Notes: generated by a model not told the origin, from the sequence alone. 64,000 bases of DNA from Pleomorphovibrio marinus (GCF_003347495.1 NZ_QCXY01000001.1:744001-808000), one strand, 5' to 3'. Shown: positions 37,047 through 45,232, counted from the first letter of the stretch. Numbers and translations are program-made.

Positions 37047-38525
37047 ATGAAGACGATAAAAATAAAATTACTATTCGGAATAATGGCCGCAGGTCTATTA
37101 ATCAACCCTGGCTGTAGTGGTTTTTTGGATGAAGATCTTCAAGGACAACTGGTCGGTGTTGGCGCCCTCAGTTCTGTAGAAGGCCTTGATGCTGCATTGA
37201 CAGGAGCCTATAAGGGACTGGGTTGGACTTGGAGCATGGGTTTCTTCCATTCCACTCCAATGGGTGCTACCATGGGAGGGGACGACATTACTACACATCC
37301 TGCCAGCAACAAGCAGGAGTTTAGGGAGTTTGATCAATTTGCCGTCTCTCCCGGAAATTCCCGAACCGGGCAGATGTATACGGGCTGCTACAAAGCCATA
37401 CAAGGAGCCAACAATATAATTGAGAATTGGGAAAATACCTCTGGCCCCGAAGACAGGATTAACGAGATTGTAGGTGAAGCCTACTTTTTGAGAGCGTTTT
37501 CCTACTATTGGCTAGTAAGACTATACGACGGAATCCCACTGATCATCACGCCAACCTTTTCGGAAGATTTACTTTCTATAGGAAGGACAGAATCTAGCGT
37601 GATCTATGATCTGATTATCAGTGATTTTGAGCAGGCAGAACTTAGGCTTCCCAATTCCAAAAGAGATCCAGGGAGACCAAATAAAGGCTCCGCCGCAGCT
37701 TTCCTGGCGGACGTTTACCTGACCATGGGAGGATGGCCACTCCATGACACATCCAAGATTCCATTGGCAGCACAAAAAGCCAAAGAGGTGATAGACAACA
37801 GAGCTACCTATGGCTTTGACTTAGTGCCCACCTACGAGGTATTGTGGGCCAATGATCCCTCTGGGTTTAATATGCCAGAAGAAATATTTTCCTTATATGC
37901 CTATGATGGAGTAGGCCAGACTATGAATGCTCACTTTGGCTTTGCCTCCATGCCGGGCGAACAGTCAGGCTGGGAAGATTTCTTTGCGGAGATCAATTTT
38001 TTCAACAATTTCCCGGAGGGTCCCAGGAAGGACATGACCTTTAGGACTGAATTTGAATTGGAAGATGGCAGGGTGTTGCAATGGCAAGACCTTCAAACTA
38101 GGCATCCCTATTATAATAAATATTATCAGGCGGGAGACCAGAAGAGGTGGTTTTCCTCCATCCCATTAATCATGATGAGGTATGCCCATGTATTGACGAT
38201 TTATGCTGAAGCCTCTACAAGGGAACTAGGTAGTCCCTCTACAGAGGCCTATGCATCCATAAACCTTATACGGAATAGGGCCGGGCTCCCAGAGCTTGAG
38301 GGTTTATCCGGAGAGGAATTCATAGAAGCAGTAATCGATGAACGTGCTTGGGAATTTGCTGCAGAACGAACACGGTGGTTTGACTTAGTGCGGCTAGAGC
38401 GCGTAGAAGAAGCCAATGCAAACAAACATCCATGGGACTTGCAGCCCATTGGGGGAATATCAAAGGAGGATTATACATTTCCCTTGCCGCTCACAGAAAC
38501 ACTTAACAACCCTAACCTTCAATAA
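37047..38525 (+). CDS. SusD/RagB family surface lipoprotein
   Basis: 492 residues. Lipobox LINPGC (Cys at about 23) followed by SGFLDEDLQ, with acidic residues favouring surface export. The N-terminal SusD-like region holds GEAYFLRAFSYYWLVRLYDG (about 138-157), and the C-terminal region holds MRYAHVLTIYAEASTRE, INLIRNRAGLPEL and AVIDERAWEFAAERTRWFDL, standard for the family. It captures the ligand for the SusC encoded just upstream. A strong terminator follows, closing the sigma-fecR-susC-susD locus with no enzymes inside it. Confidence 0.94.
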   Translation: MKTIKIKLLFGIMAAGLLINPGCSGFLDEDLQGQLVGVGALSSVEGLDAALTGAYKGLGWTWSMGFFHSTPMGATMGGDDITTHPASNKQEFREFDQFAVSPGNSRTGQMYTGCYKAIQGANNIIENWENTSGPEDRINEIVGEAYFLRAFSYYWLVRLYDGIPLIITPTFSEDLLSIGRTESSVIYDLIISDFEQAELRLPNSKRDPGRPNKGSAAAFLADVYLTMGGWPLHDTSKIPLAAQKAKEVIDNRATYGFDLVPTYEVLWANDPSGFNMPEEIFSLYAYDGVGQTMNAHFGFASMPGEQSGWEDFFAEINFFNNFPEGPRKDMTFRTEFELEDGRVLQWQDLQTRHPYYNKYYQAGDQKRWFSSIPLIMMRYAHVLTIYAEASTRELGSPSTEAYASINLIRNRAGLPELEGLSGEEFIEAVIDERAWEFAAERTRWFDLVRLERVEEANANKHPWDLQPIGGISKEDYTFPLPLTETLNNPNLQ

Positions 38526-38904
38526 TACCCAGGGTTAATAATTAAATATCCTACAAACAACCAGGTCAAGTAATTGGCCTGGTTGTTTTGGTTTTCACCC
38601 TTGGGCCAATTATCCTCTTTTTATCAAAAAACAACTTGAAATATCCCCTAGCAACTTTAGATAGTGCTGAATGCATAGCCACCACAAAAATAAACCGTAA
38701 TTGTATCGTTATTTTACTGGGTCAAAAAAAGAAAAAAGGTAGTTGTTGGTTTGAACCCCGCAGCTAATGATAAGAAGAAAAAATAGGTTTAATATCCATT
38801 TCTTACTGCTTATTAAATTGTGTATGTTTGGGGCACTCTCCCAAAGAAGGACAGGAACTTTCTTAGGCCAAATATATTTATCTTACCATCGAGAAACATC
38901 TTTT
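38526..38904. other. Intergenic region: terminator, then AT-rich upstream region
   Basis: 379 bases. A terminator lies at 38555-38589. The remainder is AT-rich; TATCTTAC near 38879-38886 resembles a -7 element for the following gene. A reading frame open from 38767 runs into that gene but its first 46 codons look non-coding. Confidence 0.5.
38555..38589 (+). terminator. Rho-independent terminator after susD
   Basis: An 11-base perfect stem, AAACAACCAGG with CCTGGTTGTTT, around a 12-base loop, with T residues at the 3' end. It lies 29 bases after the susD stop. Confidence 0.85.
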
Positions 38905-39501
38905 ATGAGGATCACCCTTTTATTAATTGTAATACTTTTGACTGGTATTTTTGCCCAGCTTGCCGCACAGGAAGTCCACGACTACGAAATCACCCTGGCC
39001 GGATTTAATATAGGAGAGATGCAGGCCACCAAAATCCAAAAGGGAGACACCACTTTTTTTCTGCTGAAAAGTGAGGTGAGCTTTTGGCTGTTTGGGAGGA
39101 TTAATTTAGACTATGTCACGGAGGTCAAATATGTGGGCGATACATTTATTTCCTCAAAGGTGCAATCCAAATCCAACCGTGGGAACTTCCTTTCGCGGAT
39201 TTGGTGGGATGGGGATCTTTATCAAATCCGGGCCAATTCCTATAAATATGAAAACAATGACCAGTTGGCACAAGCCATTACCTACTCTGCCGTGAAATTA
39301 TTCTATGAAGAACCCAAGGGTATATCCAAAATGATGGCTGAAAACTACGGAAAATTTGCCAGCGTGGAACGTACTGGAGAAGGCCAATACACCACTCTGG
39401 TGGAAGGAAACAAAAACAGATACTGGTACGAAAATGGTAATATGCAAAGAGTAAGTATGCAAAGCCCCATCAAAAACTACATCATACAAAGAAAGCAGTA
39501 G
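38905..39501 (+). CDS. Exported DUF6134-like protein
   Basis: 198 residues from the ATG at 38905, which starts a signal peptide (MRITLLLIVILLTGIFAQL, cleaved near LAAQ). The mature part is all-beta in character: HDYEITLAGFNIGEMQATKI, VTEVKYVGDTFISSKVQSK, YTTLVEGNKNRYWYENGNM. This pattern matches a small periplasmic family of Bacteroidota annotated as DUF6134, of unknown function and resembling lipocalin- or LolA-like shells. An upstream ATG at 38767 would bury the signal peptide and is rejected. It is followed by the repeat element and deoC; no functional link is evident. Confidence 0.7.
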   Translation: MRITLLLIVILLTGIFAQLAAQEVHDYEITLAGFNIGEMQATKIQKGDTTFFLLKSEVSFWLFGRINLDYVTEVKYVGDTFISSKVQSKSNRGNFLSRIWWDGDLYQIRANSYKYENNDQLAQAITYSAVKLFYEEPKGISKMMAENYGKFASVERTGEGQYTTLVEGNKNRYWYENGNMQRVSMQSPIKNYIIQRKQ

Positions 39502-39504
39502 CCG

Positions 39505-39644
39505 ATGAAATCGAGCCTGCCCTGACGGCAGTCAGGGCATGACGAGCACGTCACACACCGGGATGATTATCGTTGCGAGATTCCCCCGAAGCGAGTCCGG
39601 GGCAGGCTATGTGACCTGTAAAAAACAAATATAAACACATGAAA
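39505..39644 (+). repeat. GC-rich modular intergenic repeat, copy 1
   Basis: About 140 bases nearly identical to the reverse complement of 45092-45232. It contains a 9-base stem with a GGCA loop (TGCCCTGAC/GTCAGGGCA), a central variable part, a second stem (CCCCG ... CGGGG) and an AT-rich tail ending ATAAACACATGAAA. The tail runs into the start codon of deoC (39639). GC content is far above the surroundings. No transposase is associated in the window. Confidence 0.85.
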
Positions 39645-40289
39645 AACCTTCACCGCTATCTGGAGCATACCCTATTAAAGGCAGACCTAAATTACCAAGC
39701 TGTTGAGCAATTGATAGCAGAGGCAAAAGCCTATTCATTCAGGGGGCTATGCATACCCCCATTTTGGGTAAAAAAGGTAAAACGAGAGCTTCAAGACGAA
39801 GATATACAAGTAGTAACGGTGGTTGGCTTTCCCTTGGGAAATACCAGTACTGAGGCCAAGGTATGCGAAACCTTACAGGCCATTAAAGATGGTGCAGACG
39901 AATTAGATGTGGTATGGTCGCTTACCGCCTTTAAAGCCGGCATGAATTGGCCAAAAATTGAGCTAGCAAAGCTATCCACCCTTTGTCACCGGGAAGAAAA
40001 AATCCTTAAGGTAATCATAGAAACAGCCTATTTGAATGAAGAAGAAATTTTGCAAGCCTGTGAAATTTGCAGGGACGCGGGTGCCGATTTTGTGAAAACC
40101 TCTACTGGTTTCGCCCCATCAGGGGCAAAAATTGAACATATCAAAATGATTCGGGAATGCCTTCCCAGCCAGGTAGGAATCAAGGCCAGTGGGGGAATAA
40201 AAACCAGGGAACAGGCCATTGCGCTAATCGAAGCAGGTGCTGATCGCATTGGCACAAGTAATGCCATTGGAATATTAACTGCGCCTTAA
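39639..40289 (+). CDS. deoC: Deoxyribose-phosphate aldolase
   Basis: 216 residues, usual for the short bacterial form. DeoC splits 2-deoxyribose 5-phosphate to glyceraldehyde 3-phosphate and acetaldehyde, in deoxynucleoside salvage. The Schiff-base lysine is Lys153 in DFVKTSTGFAPSGA; the second active lysine is Lys182 in VGIKASGGIKT, and the proton relay aspartate lies in DELDVVWS (Asp87 or Asp90). The start codon sits at the end of repeat copy 1, so the repeat forms its immediate leader. Its last 15 bases overlap the 3' end of the convergent CHAT gene. Confidence 0.94.
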   Translation: MKNLHRYLEHTLLKADLNYQAVEQLIAEAKAYSFRGLCIPPFWVKKVKRELQDEDIQVVTVVGFPLGNTSTEAKVCETLQAIKDGADELDVVWSLTAFKAGMNWPKIELAKLSTLCHREEKILKVIIETAYLNEEEILQACEICRDAGADFVKTSTGFAPSGAKIEHIKMIRECLPSQVGIKASGGIKTREQAIALIEAGADRIGTSNAIGILTAP

Positions 40290-43200
40290 GGTGGGCTTTA
40301 CTTTTTTACTGAAAAGGAGCAGACCCACAATCAATCCGGCCCCAGTCATGGTTATCCACCACCAATAGGGCTTATTTCTGTCTATGGAAATAGGGTCGGG
40401 GTTGCCAATCAGGATTAATCCAGCCCAGTACTGTGGGGACAAAACCCTTCCATGGTTTTCATTCAAGTATTTCAGTTTGGCCTCCTTCAAGGCCTTGTCT
40501 TTAGGGAAGCCCTCCAATATAAATTCGAAAAAATAAGAAGTAATTTCCATACTGGATTTTTCATCAATTTTCCATAGACTCGTAAGGAGACTTTCGCTTC
40601 CTGCATATTGAAAGGCGTGGGCAAGAGAAATCATCCCCTCCCCTGGCTGATATACAGGCTTTCCAGTTTCACATGCAGCCAGTATGGCTAAGTTTGCAGA
40701 AAGATCCACATCATAGATTTCATAGGCGTAGAGCGAATGGTCTTCGTCAGAGGTTTTGGAAAAAATCAATCGAGAAAAGGCTGGGCTTAGATTATTGGAT
40801 TCCGCATGGGTACCTATGTGTATAATTTTATGGTTAGCAGCATGTTCTTTAAAACTTTGAATGGTAGACAAGCCATGGGTAAAACTCCTTCCATTAAGCA
40901 ATTTGGAGGTTTTTTCTGCCAGAGAAAGGGTAAAAGGCTGAGGCAAGAGGGACAAATAGGCATTGTCCAAGCTCAGGGAATCGTTAAGGTTCTCTACATA
41001 AATATCCTTCATGCTATCCATGAAGCCTGGGGCGAAAGCAATATAATTTGAGTAGTTAACTTCATGTTGTCCTGAAGGCATCCTATGTAGGCTAAAATGG
41101 GTGGACAAGTCATGCTTAGCCAACAAACTAGCCTGGGCAATTTCCCGAAAACTATCTATAGGACGTTCCAGTAACAAGTCAAAGCTTAGGTTGTGCAGCT
41201 GTCCGTCTGGAATGATAAATACCCTACCTTCATCCAGAATTTGGGAAAAGGGCGCCCACAATTGCTGGTAAAGTCCAAAACACAATTGCCCAAATTGTGT
41301 AGGTTCATTCCACGACTGGTTAATACCTTCCAACAAAGCCGAATCAAATTCAAGTGGGAAAAGCTGCAACCCCTCCCTGGTATTTACAACTGCAACCAGA
41401 TTATCTTCGAGAAACATATACCTAACCCATTGGATGTCTCCAGACAATACAAGGCCTTCCTCCCAAACCAGAGAATACCTAGTTTGATAATATTTAGGGA
41501 AATACTCTTTTAGCTTTTCCAAAAATGCCTCCCAATCGGACATCGCGGAATGATACGCTGTTAAGGAGGAGCCACTCTCCAGTAATTCCCGAACACGGGT
41601 CTTCAACTCATTTTCCTCTTTTAATATTTGATTCGGAATATCCACAAACCCAGTTTCAGCGGAGCGGTTCATTTGCGCCCTGATTTTGTAATATACTCCC
41701 GATTCATGGGTGGCCAGTAAGGATTCCAAGTATAAAGCTTCCCCAGTCTCCTTGTAAAGCTCATATTGGATTTTTTTGATGAGGTCCACTAACTCTTGAT
41801 TGTGGGCCATTAAAACCCTCATATCCTCATCCTCTGTGATTATTTGTTTTCGCTTATCCGCAGTCTTTAATGCCTCCTTTAGCTGGGTGTGTAGTTGACG
41901 GAGCATTTCAATGTCCCTATTCGGGGTAGATGCATAAGTTGCCTTAACCTCCAAAAGTACCGCCTCAGGTTGGTCAAAGGTAATTCGGATGGAATCCAAT
42001 TCGGATTGTGCGTTTTTGATTAACTCCTTAAGGATATCTTGACCTCGAATAGCATGTATTTTTGCTTGTTCGTAATCTTCTAGATAAAATGCCACTTGTC
42101 CCAAATTGATTTCCTGCCTAAAACCAGGTATGGAATAAAGTCCTTCAATTCCAGAAATGTAAACATAACCTTCATTGGCAAGAGCAAGAGCCAACTCCCT
42201 GTCCTTTTGCTTTGCATAAAACTCAGACGCCGTGGCCAAAAAGTCCAAAAAAACATAATCATAGGAACCTTCAAAAGCACTTTTATACATAATTTCGGCC
42301 TCCTTGTAATGATTTTTTGCCTCTTCCACTTTATTTTCACTGGCATAAATCCTGGCCAGGGTATGGTTAGCATCCCCTTCTTGCAAGTAATAATCACCAT
42401 CAAGTTTCCTTAGAGCCCTTAATCCCTGTTTGAGCCACCTTTTGGCTTCCTCTAAATTATGCATGGAATAATGAGCCTGTCCGATAAGCACCCAACTTTC
42501 AATTATCTCGGGATGGTCGGAGGGATAATGCTTCTCCTTTTCTTTAAGGGTATATTCATGGATATGCAAGGCCTGCGCAAAATTACCAATACTCTTATAT
42601 GTCGCTGCAAGATTGATAGACCCGTAAAAAAAGGACAAAAATGCGCGCTCTCTTTTTGGATCATCTAAAGCGTTTTCAATAAAGTGAAGGGCATTGCTTA
42701 TGGAGGATTTTAGCAGACGGATACTTTCCTGGGTTTGTCCCTTTATATCATAAATGGCTCCAAGGTTACTCTGTATCATAGCCTTTCTATAGTGGGTATT
42801 GACTAAGTTGGGCTCCATCTCTTCGATAAAGTCCAGGCACTTGTGCCAATAATATCCAGCAGAATCAAATTGTGCGGCATAGTAGTACCGAACACCCATA
42901 TCATTAAGCAGGTTGAATCTGTTCTCCTCAGTGGTGTCAGGGTCTTGTTCATACCCTTCCAGTGCTTTCAAAGTATGTTTTTTGGCAAGTTCCGGATTGC
43001 CCATTTTATTGGCTATTACCCCGAGATTACTTTCAATTACTGCCCATTGTGCAGGCCTGTGGTCGGTAATAAGTAGGGTAATACTAAGTGCTTCTTCATT
43101 GGCTTTGTAGGCCAGCTCATAAAGACCCACATGGTCAAAATAGGTTTGCGATTCCAAATGAGCCTGCCTATGTGCCCTTAAATCGTCTGCTACGGTTAAA

Positions 43201-43481
43201 ACCTCTTTTACCCATTCCTGAACCAAGCCTACACCTCTTTTTTCTCCTTCCAATTTATCAGCAATCCGCCCTGCATATGGGATAAGGTAAGTTAGGTTTA
43301 GCCAATCTTTTTCTTTTCTAAGAAATTGTGCTTCCTTTTCCAACATTTCTAAGGCTCTTTGGAAGGCTGCTTCCGAAAGGGCACCCTCAATGCCTGACAA
43401 TTTTTGATCTATGGGATATTCCTGGGCAAACCCTGTGTAAAGGGTAAAACAAAAACATCCGATAACCAAAAAGCCTTTCAT
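40275..43481 (-). CDS. Exported TPR-CHAT protein (caspase-like peptidase domain)
   Basis: 1068 residues. A signal peptide (MKGFLVIGCFCFTLYTGFAQ) precedes about 450 residues of TPR helices, a coiled helical linker, and a C-terminal CHAT domain (about 760-1030). The caspase-type pair is intact: His892 in IHIGTHAESN and Cys937 in ILAACETGKPV. A last hydrophobic helix (about 1039-1058) with a basic tail (KKVKPTLRRS) should anchor it in the inner membrane with the CHAT and TPR parts in the periplasm. Its ATG overlaps the stop of the upstream TPR gene by four bases. CHAT peptidases are usually activated by partner binding through TPRs; the substrate here is unknown. Confidence 0.9.
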   Translation of the reverse strand: MKGFLVIGCFCFTLYTGFAQEYPIDQKLSGIEGALSEAAFQRALEMLEKEAQFLRKEKDWLNLTYLIPYAGRIADKLEGEKRGVGLVQEWVKEVLTVADDLRAHRQAHLESQTYFDHVGLYELAYKANEEALSITLLITDHRPAQWAVIESNLGVIANKMGNPELAKKHTLKALEGYEQDPDTTEENRFNLLNDMGVRYYYAAQFDSAGYYWHKCLDFIEEMEPNLVNTHYRKAMIQSNLGAIYDIKGQTQESIRLLKSSISNALHFIENALDDPKRERAFLSFFYGSINLAATYKSIGNFAQALHIHEYTLKEKEKHYPSDHPEIIESWVLIGQAHYSMHNLEEAKRWLKQGLRALRKLDGDYYLQEGDANHTLARIYASENKVEEAKNHYKEAEIMYKSAFEGSYDYVFLDFLATASEFYAKQKDRELALALANEGYVYISGIEGLYSIPGFRQEINLGQVAFYLEDYEQAKIHAIRGQDILKELIKNAQSELDSIRITFDQPEAVLLEVKATYASTPNRDIEMLRQLHTQLKEALKTADKRKQIITEDEDMRVLMAHNQELVDLIKKIQYELYKETGEALYLESLLATHESGVYYKIRAQMNRSAETGFVDIPNQILKEENELKTRVRELLESGSSLTAYHSAMSDWEAFLEKLKEYFPKYYQTRYSLVWEEGLVLSGDIQWVRYMFLEDNLVAVVNTREGLQLFPLEFDSALLEGINQSWNEPTQFGQLCFGLYQQLWAPFSQILDEGRVFIIPDGQLHNLSFDLLLERPIDSFREIAQASLLAKHDLSTHFSLHRMPSGQHEVNYSNYIAFAPGFMDSMKDIYVENLNDSLSLDNAYLSLLPQPFTLSLAEKTSKLLNGRSFTHGLSTIQSFKEHAANHKIIHIGTHAESNNLSPAFSRLIFSKTSDEDHSLYAYEIYDVDLSANLAILAACETGKPVYQPGEGMISLAHAFQYAGSESLLTSLWKIDEKSSMEITSYFFEFILEGFPKDKALKEAKLKYLNENHGRVLSPQYWAGLILIGNPDPISIDRNKPYWWWITMTGAGLIVGLLLFSKKVKPTLRRS

Positions 43482-44218
43482 TTTGCATCAATTATTTCCA
43501 TTAGCTCTTCTTTTCTGTGATGCTCAGCATCTACCAGATATCTTTTGGCCGAAGAAAAGTCTCCATGCTTAATATGCGCTAGGGCAAGGTACCAAATTGC
43601 GTCTCTTTGGAATTTCGAATCTTCCAAAGACTCCACCCTTTCTAAAAAAAGAATTGCCTCAGAGGATTCACCAAGTCCAAGATGAGCCATCCCCATAAAA
43701 TAGTTCAAGGTATCACTGGGAGAGTCTTTATTTATCAATGGTTGCCATAATGTAATTGCTGAAGTATAATTACCAATTTTGAAATCAACCATGCCTCTAT
43801 CAAAGGCGTATGTGTCGGTACTGCTCATTGTGGTAGGTACACCGGGATCCTGCTCAAAGTAGGCATGAAATACCTTCTGTCCCTGTGTTTCTGAAAAGAC
43901 ATGTATCCAAAGCATCACCCCGAGCAGAATGATAACTGAGGCAGCTATGGCCAATACCCTTATCCACCTTTGGTTTCCCCGGATCCCATTATTGGGATTA
44001 GAAGAAAAACCTTCTTGGAAGCCTTTCATTTTCTCCCTTAAGACCGCCTCCTCCATCCCCCCAATAAGGCCCTTAACTTCTGCAAGTTTTTCCTGAAGCA
44101 AAACATCCACCTGAAGTCGGCTTTCAAGATCTACCTTTTCCTCTGGCTTCAGCCTATCCATAAGGTAGGATTCCAAAATTTCAAGTTCCTCTTGTGTGAT
44201 ATGTTGGTTTGTTTTCAA
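43478..44218 (-). CDS. One-pass membrane TPR protein, anti-sigma-like
   Basis: 246 residues. The cytoplasmic N-terminus (about 1-80) is helical and acidic (ITQEELEILESYLMDRLKPE, EKVDLESRLQVDVLLQEKL), much like the sigma-binding ends of zinc-free anti-sigma factors. One membrane segment (about 86-108) leads to a periplasmic TPR part (about 115-240; YFMGMAHLGLGESSEAILFL, WYLALAHIKHGDFSSAKRYL). The start is TTG at 44218, ten bases after the sigma stop; the first ATG is at codon 20 and would cut the helix. It is translationally coupled to the TPR-CHAT gene. The regulator role is inferred from layout. Confidence 0.8.
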   Translation of the reverse strand: MKTNQHITQEELEILESYLMDRLKPEEKVDLESRLQVDVLLQEKLAEVKGLIGGMEEAVLREKMKGFQEGFSSNPNNGIRGNQRWIRVLAIAASVIILLGVMLWIHVFSETQGQKVFHAYFEQDPGVPTTMSSTDTYAFDRGMVDFKIGNYTSAITLWQPLINKDSPSDTLNYFMGMAHLGLGESSEAILFLERVESLEDSKFQRDAIWYLALAHIKHGDFSSAKRYLVDAEHHRKEELMEIIDAK

Positions 44219-44228
44219 TGCGCTTTGA

Positions 44229-44795
44229 CTAATGTTTAATCTTTGCTTTTATTTTCTCTCTCAATTTTTGAAGGCAACGGTACTTATTGTTTCTGGCAGT
44301 TGCCTCCGTCCACTGAAAGAACTCTGCCAAGGTCTTCATGCTTTCTTTCTCTATGTAGAACCTCCTCAACAGTTCTTGGCAATTTTTCCTTAGCGACTGA
44401 AATTCAATGGCAACTTGTCGCTCATACTCTGCGAGGTAATTACCTTCTTCGGCCTCCTCAGTGTCAAAATAGGTTTCCATTTTAATGGTGTTCCTGAATT
44501 CTGCGGATCGTAGGTAATCCAACCACTTGTTTTTCCCTATCTGATACAGATACCCTGTGATTGCAGTCCCATTGTTGGGCTCAAAGCCCTTTTCCTTCAC
44601 TTTTTTCCAAAGTGCTACAAATGCTTCCTGAAAAATATCCTTAGCCTGCTCCACATTGCCATTATTGTTTAGGATGTAGATCTCCAATTTTGGGTATTGA
44701 GATTGATAAAGCCACCGGAGGATTTGATCATCATTACTCCGTATACCCTCTATTAATTCCTGTTGACCGTACATTTTCAAAATAGATTTCCGCAT
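44229..44795 (-). CDS. RNA polymerase sigma factor, sigma-70 family (ECF-like)
   Basis: 188 residues. Region 2 is about 23-95, with NVEQAKDIFQEAFVALWKKV (about 49-68); region 4 is about 130-185 (LRKNCQELLRRFYIEKESM, LAEFFQWTEATARNNKYRCL), forming the helix-turn-helix. The linker is longer than in the FecI-type factor of this window, and no FecR or susC follows; instead the next genes are the one-pass TPR protein and the TPR-CHAT protein. It is therefore likely to serve a different signalling system. An alternative ATG at 44774 would trim seven residues. Confidence 0.92.
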   Translation of the reverse strand: MRKSILKMYGQQELIEGIRSNDDQILRWLYQSQYPKLEIYILNNNGNVEQAKDIFQEAFVALWKKVKEKGFEPNNGTAITGYLYQIGKNKWLDYLRSAEFRNTIKMETYFDTEEAEEGNYLAEYERQVAIEFQSLRKNCQELLRRFYIEKESMKTLAEFFQWTEATARNNKYRCLQKLREKIKAKIKH

Positions 44796-44816
44796 GAATT
44801 TCTAAAAAATTTTGCA

Positions 44817-44847
44817 GAAATATACAAGAAAATGCTTTTGATCCCAA
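44817..44847 (-). promoter_or_regulatory. Candidate promoter of the sigma/TPR/CHAT operon
   Basis: On the minus strand TTG, a 20-base spacer, then TATATTTC, one mismatch from TAnnTTTG. It ends 22 bases before the sigma ATG at 44795, leaving a leader of about 15 bases. Confidence 0.42.
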
Positions 44848-45003
44848 TTTTTTATTTTAAATATTTTTATCGTTTCAAAATATACTTCCCAAATGAAGAG
44901 TTTTAGTCTTTTTACTCCACTGTTTCAAGACAGGGAAGACAGAGATTCAATACCAAAACTTCTAGTAAAGGGCAATATCTAATCTTACAAAGGGAAGTGG
45001 GGT

Positions 45004-45095
45004 TCATTTCATCTGTTTATAATTTCTTTTCAGCGGTCATATGGAATGCCCAGATTAATCATCCCCCTGTGTGAGAATACTTTCTCATGGGCATT
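45004..45095 (-). repeat. Degenerate, internally deleted copy of the modular repeat
   Basis: The AT-rich end (CATTTCATCTGTTTATAATT, 45006-45025) and the GGTCA next to it match copy 2 closely. The stem module of copy 2 is missing, and the ATCATCCC block follows after a short new piece. An inverted repeat AATGCCCA/TGGGCATT (45045-45052, 45088-45095) brackets the rest. It lies head to tail with copy 2. Confidence 0.6.
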
Positions 45096-45232
45096 TCATG
45101 TGTTTATAATTGCTTTTTATTGGTCACATAGCCTGCCCCGGACTCGCTTCGGGGGAATCTCGCCATGATAATCATCCCTCCGTACGTCGCTTGCGTCATG
45201 CCCTGACTGCCGTCAGGACAGGCTCGATTTCA
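45092..45232 (-). repeat. GC-rich modular intergenic repeat, copy 2 (inverted relative to copy 1)
   Basis: The reverse complement of this stretch matches copy 1 over its whole length except for a variable middle. Shared blocks include ATGAAATCGAGCCTG, TGACGGCAGTCAGGGCATGA, GCGAGATTCCCCCGAAGCGA, GTCCGGGGCAGGCTATGTGA and TATAAACACATGAAA. It lies between the sigma operon and hemH. Confidence 0.85.

Noticed and set aside
38738-38765. On the minus strand GGGGTTCAAACC looks like a tRNA T-loop.
   Set aside because: There is no pairing T stem, anticodon arm, D arm or acceptor stem around it.
38767-38904. N-terminal extension of the DUF6134-like gene to an upstream ATG.
   Set aside because: It would put 46 residues before a normal signal peptide; the ATG at 38905 is preferred.
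40275-44795. The TPR-CHAT gene as part of a type III-E CRISPR system.
   Set aside because: There is no CRISPR array, gRAMP/Cas7-11-like protein or Cas1 in the window, and the protein has a signal peptide; only the sigma/CHAT logic is similar.
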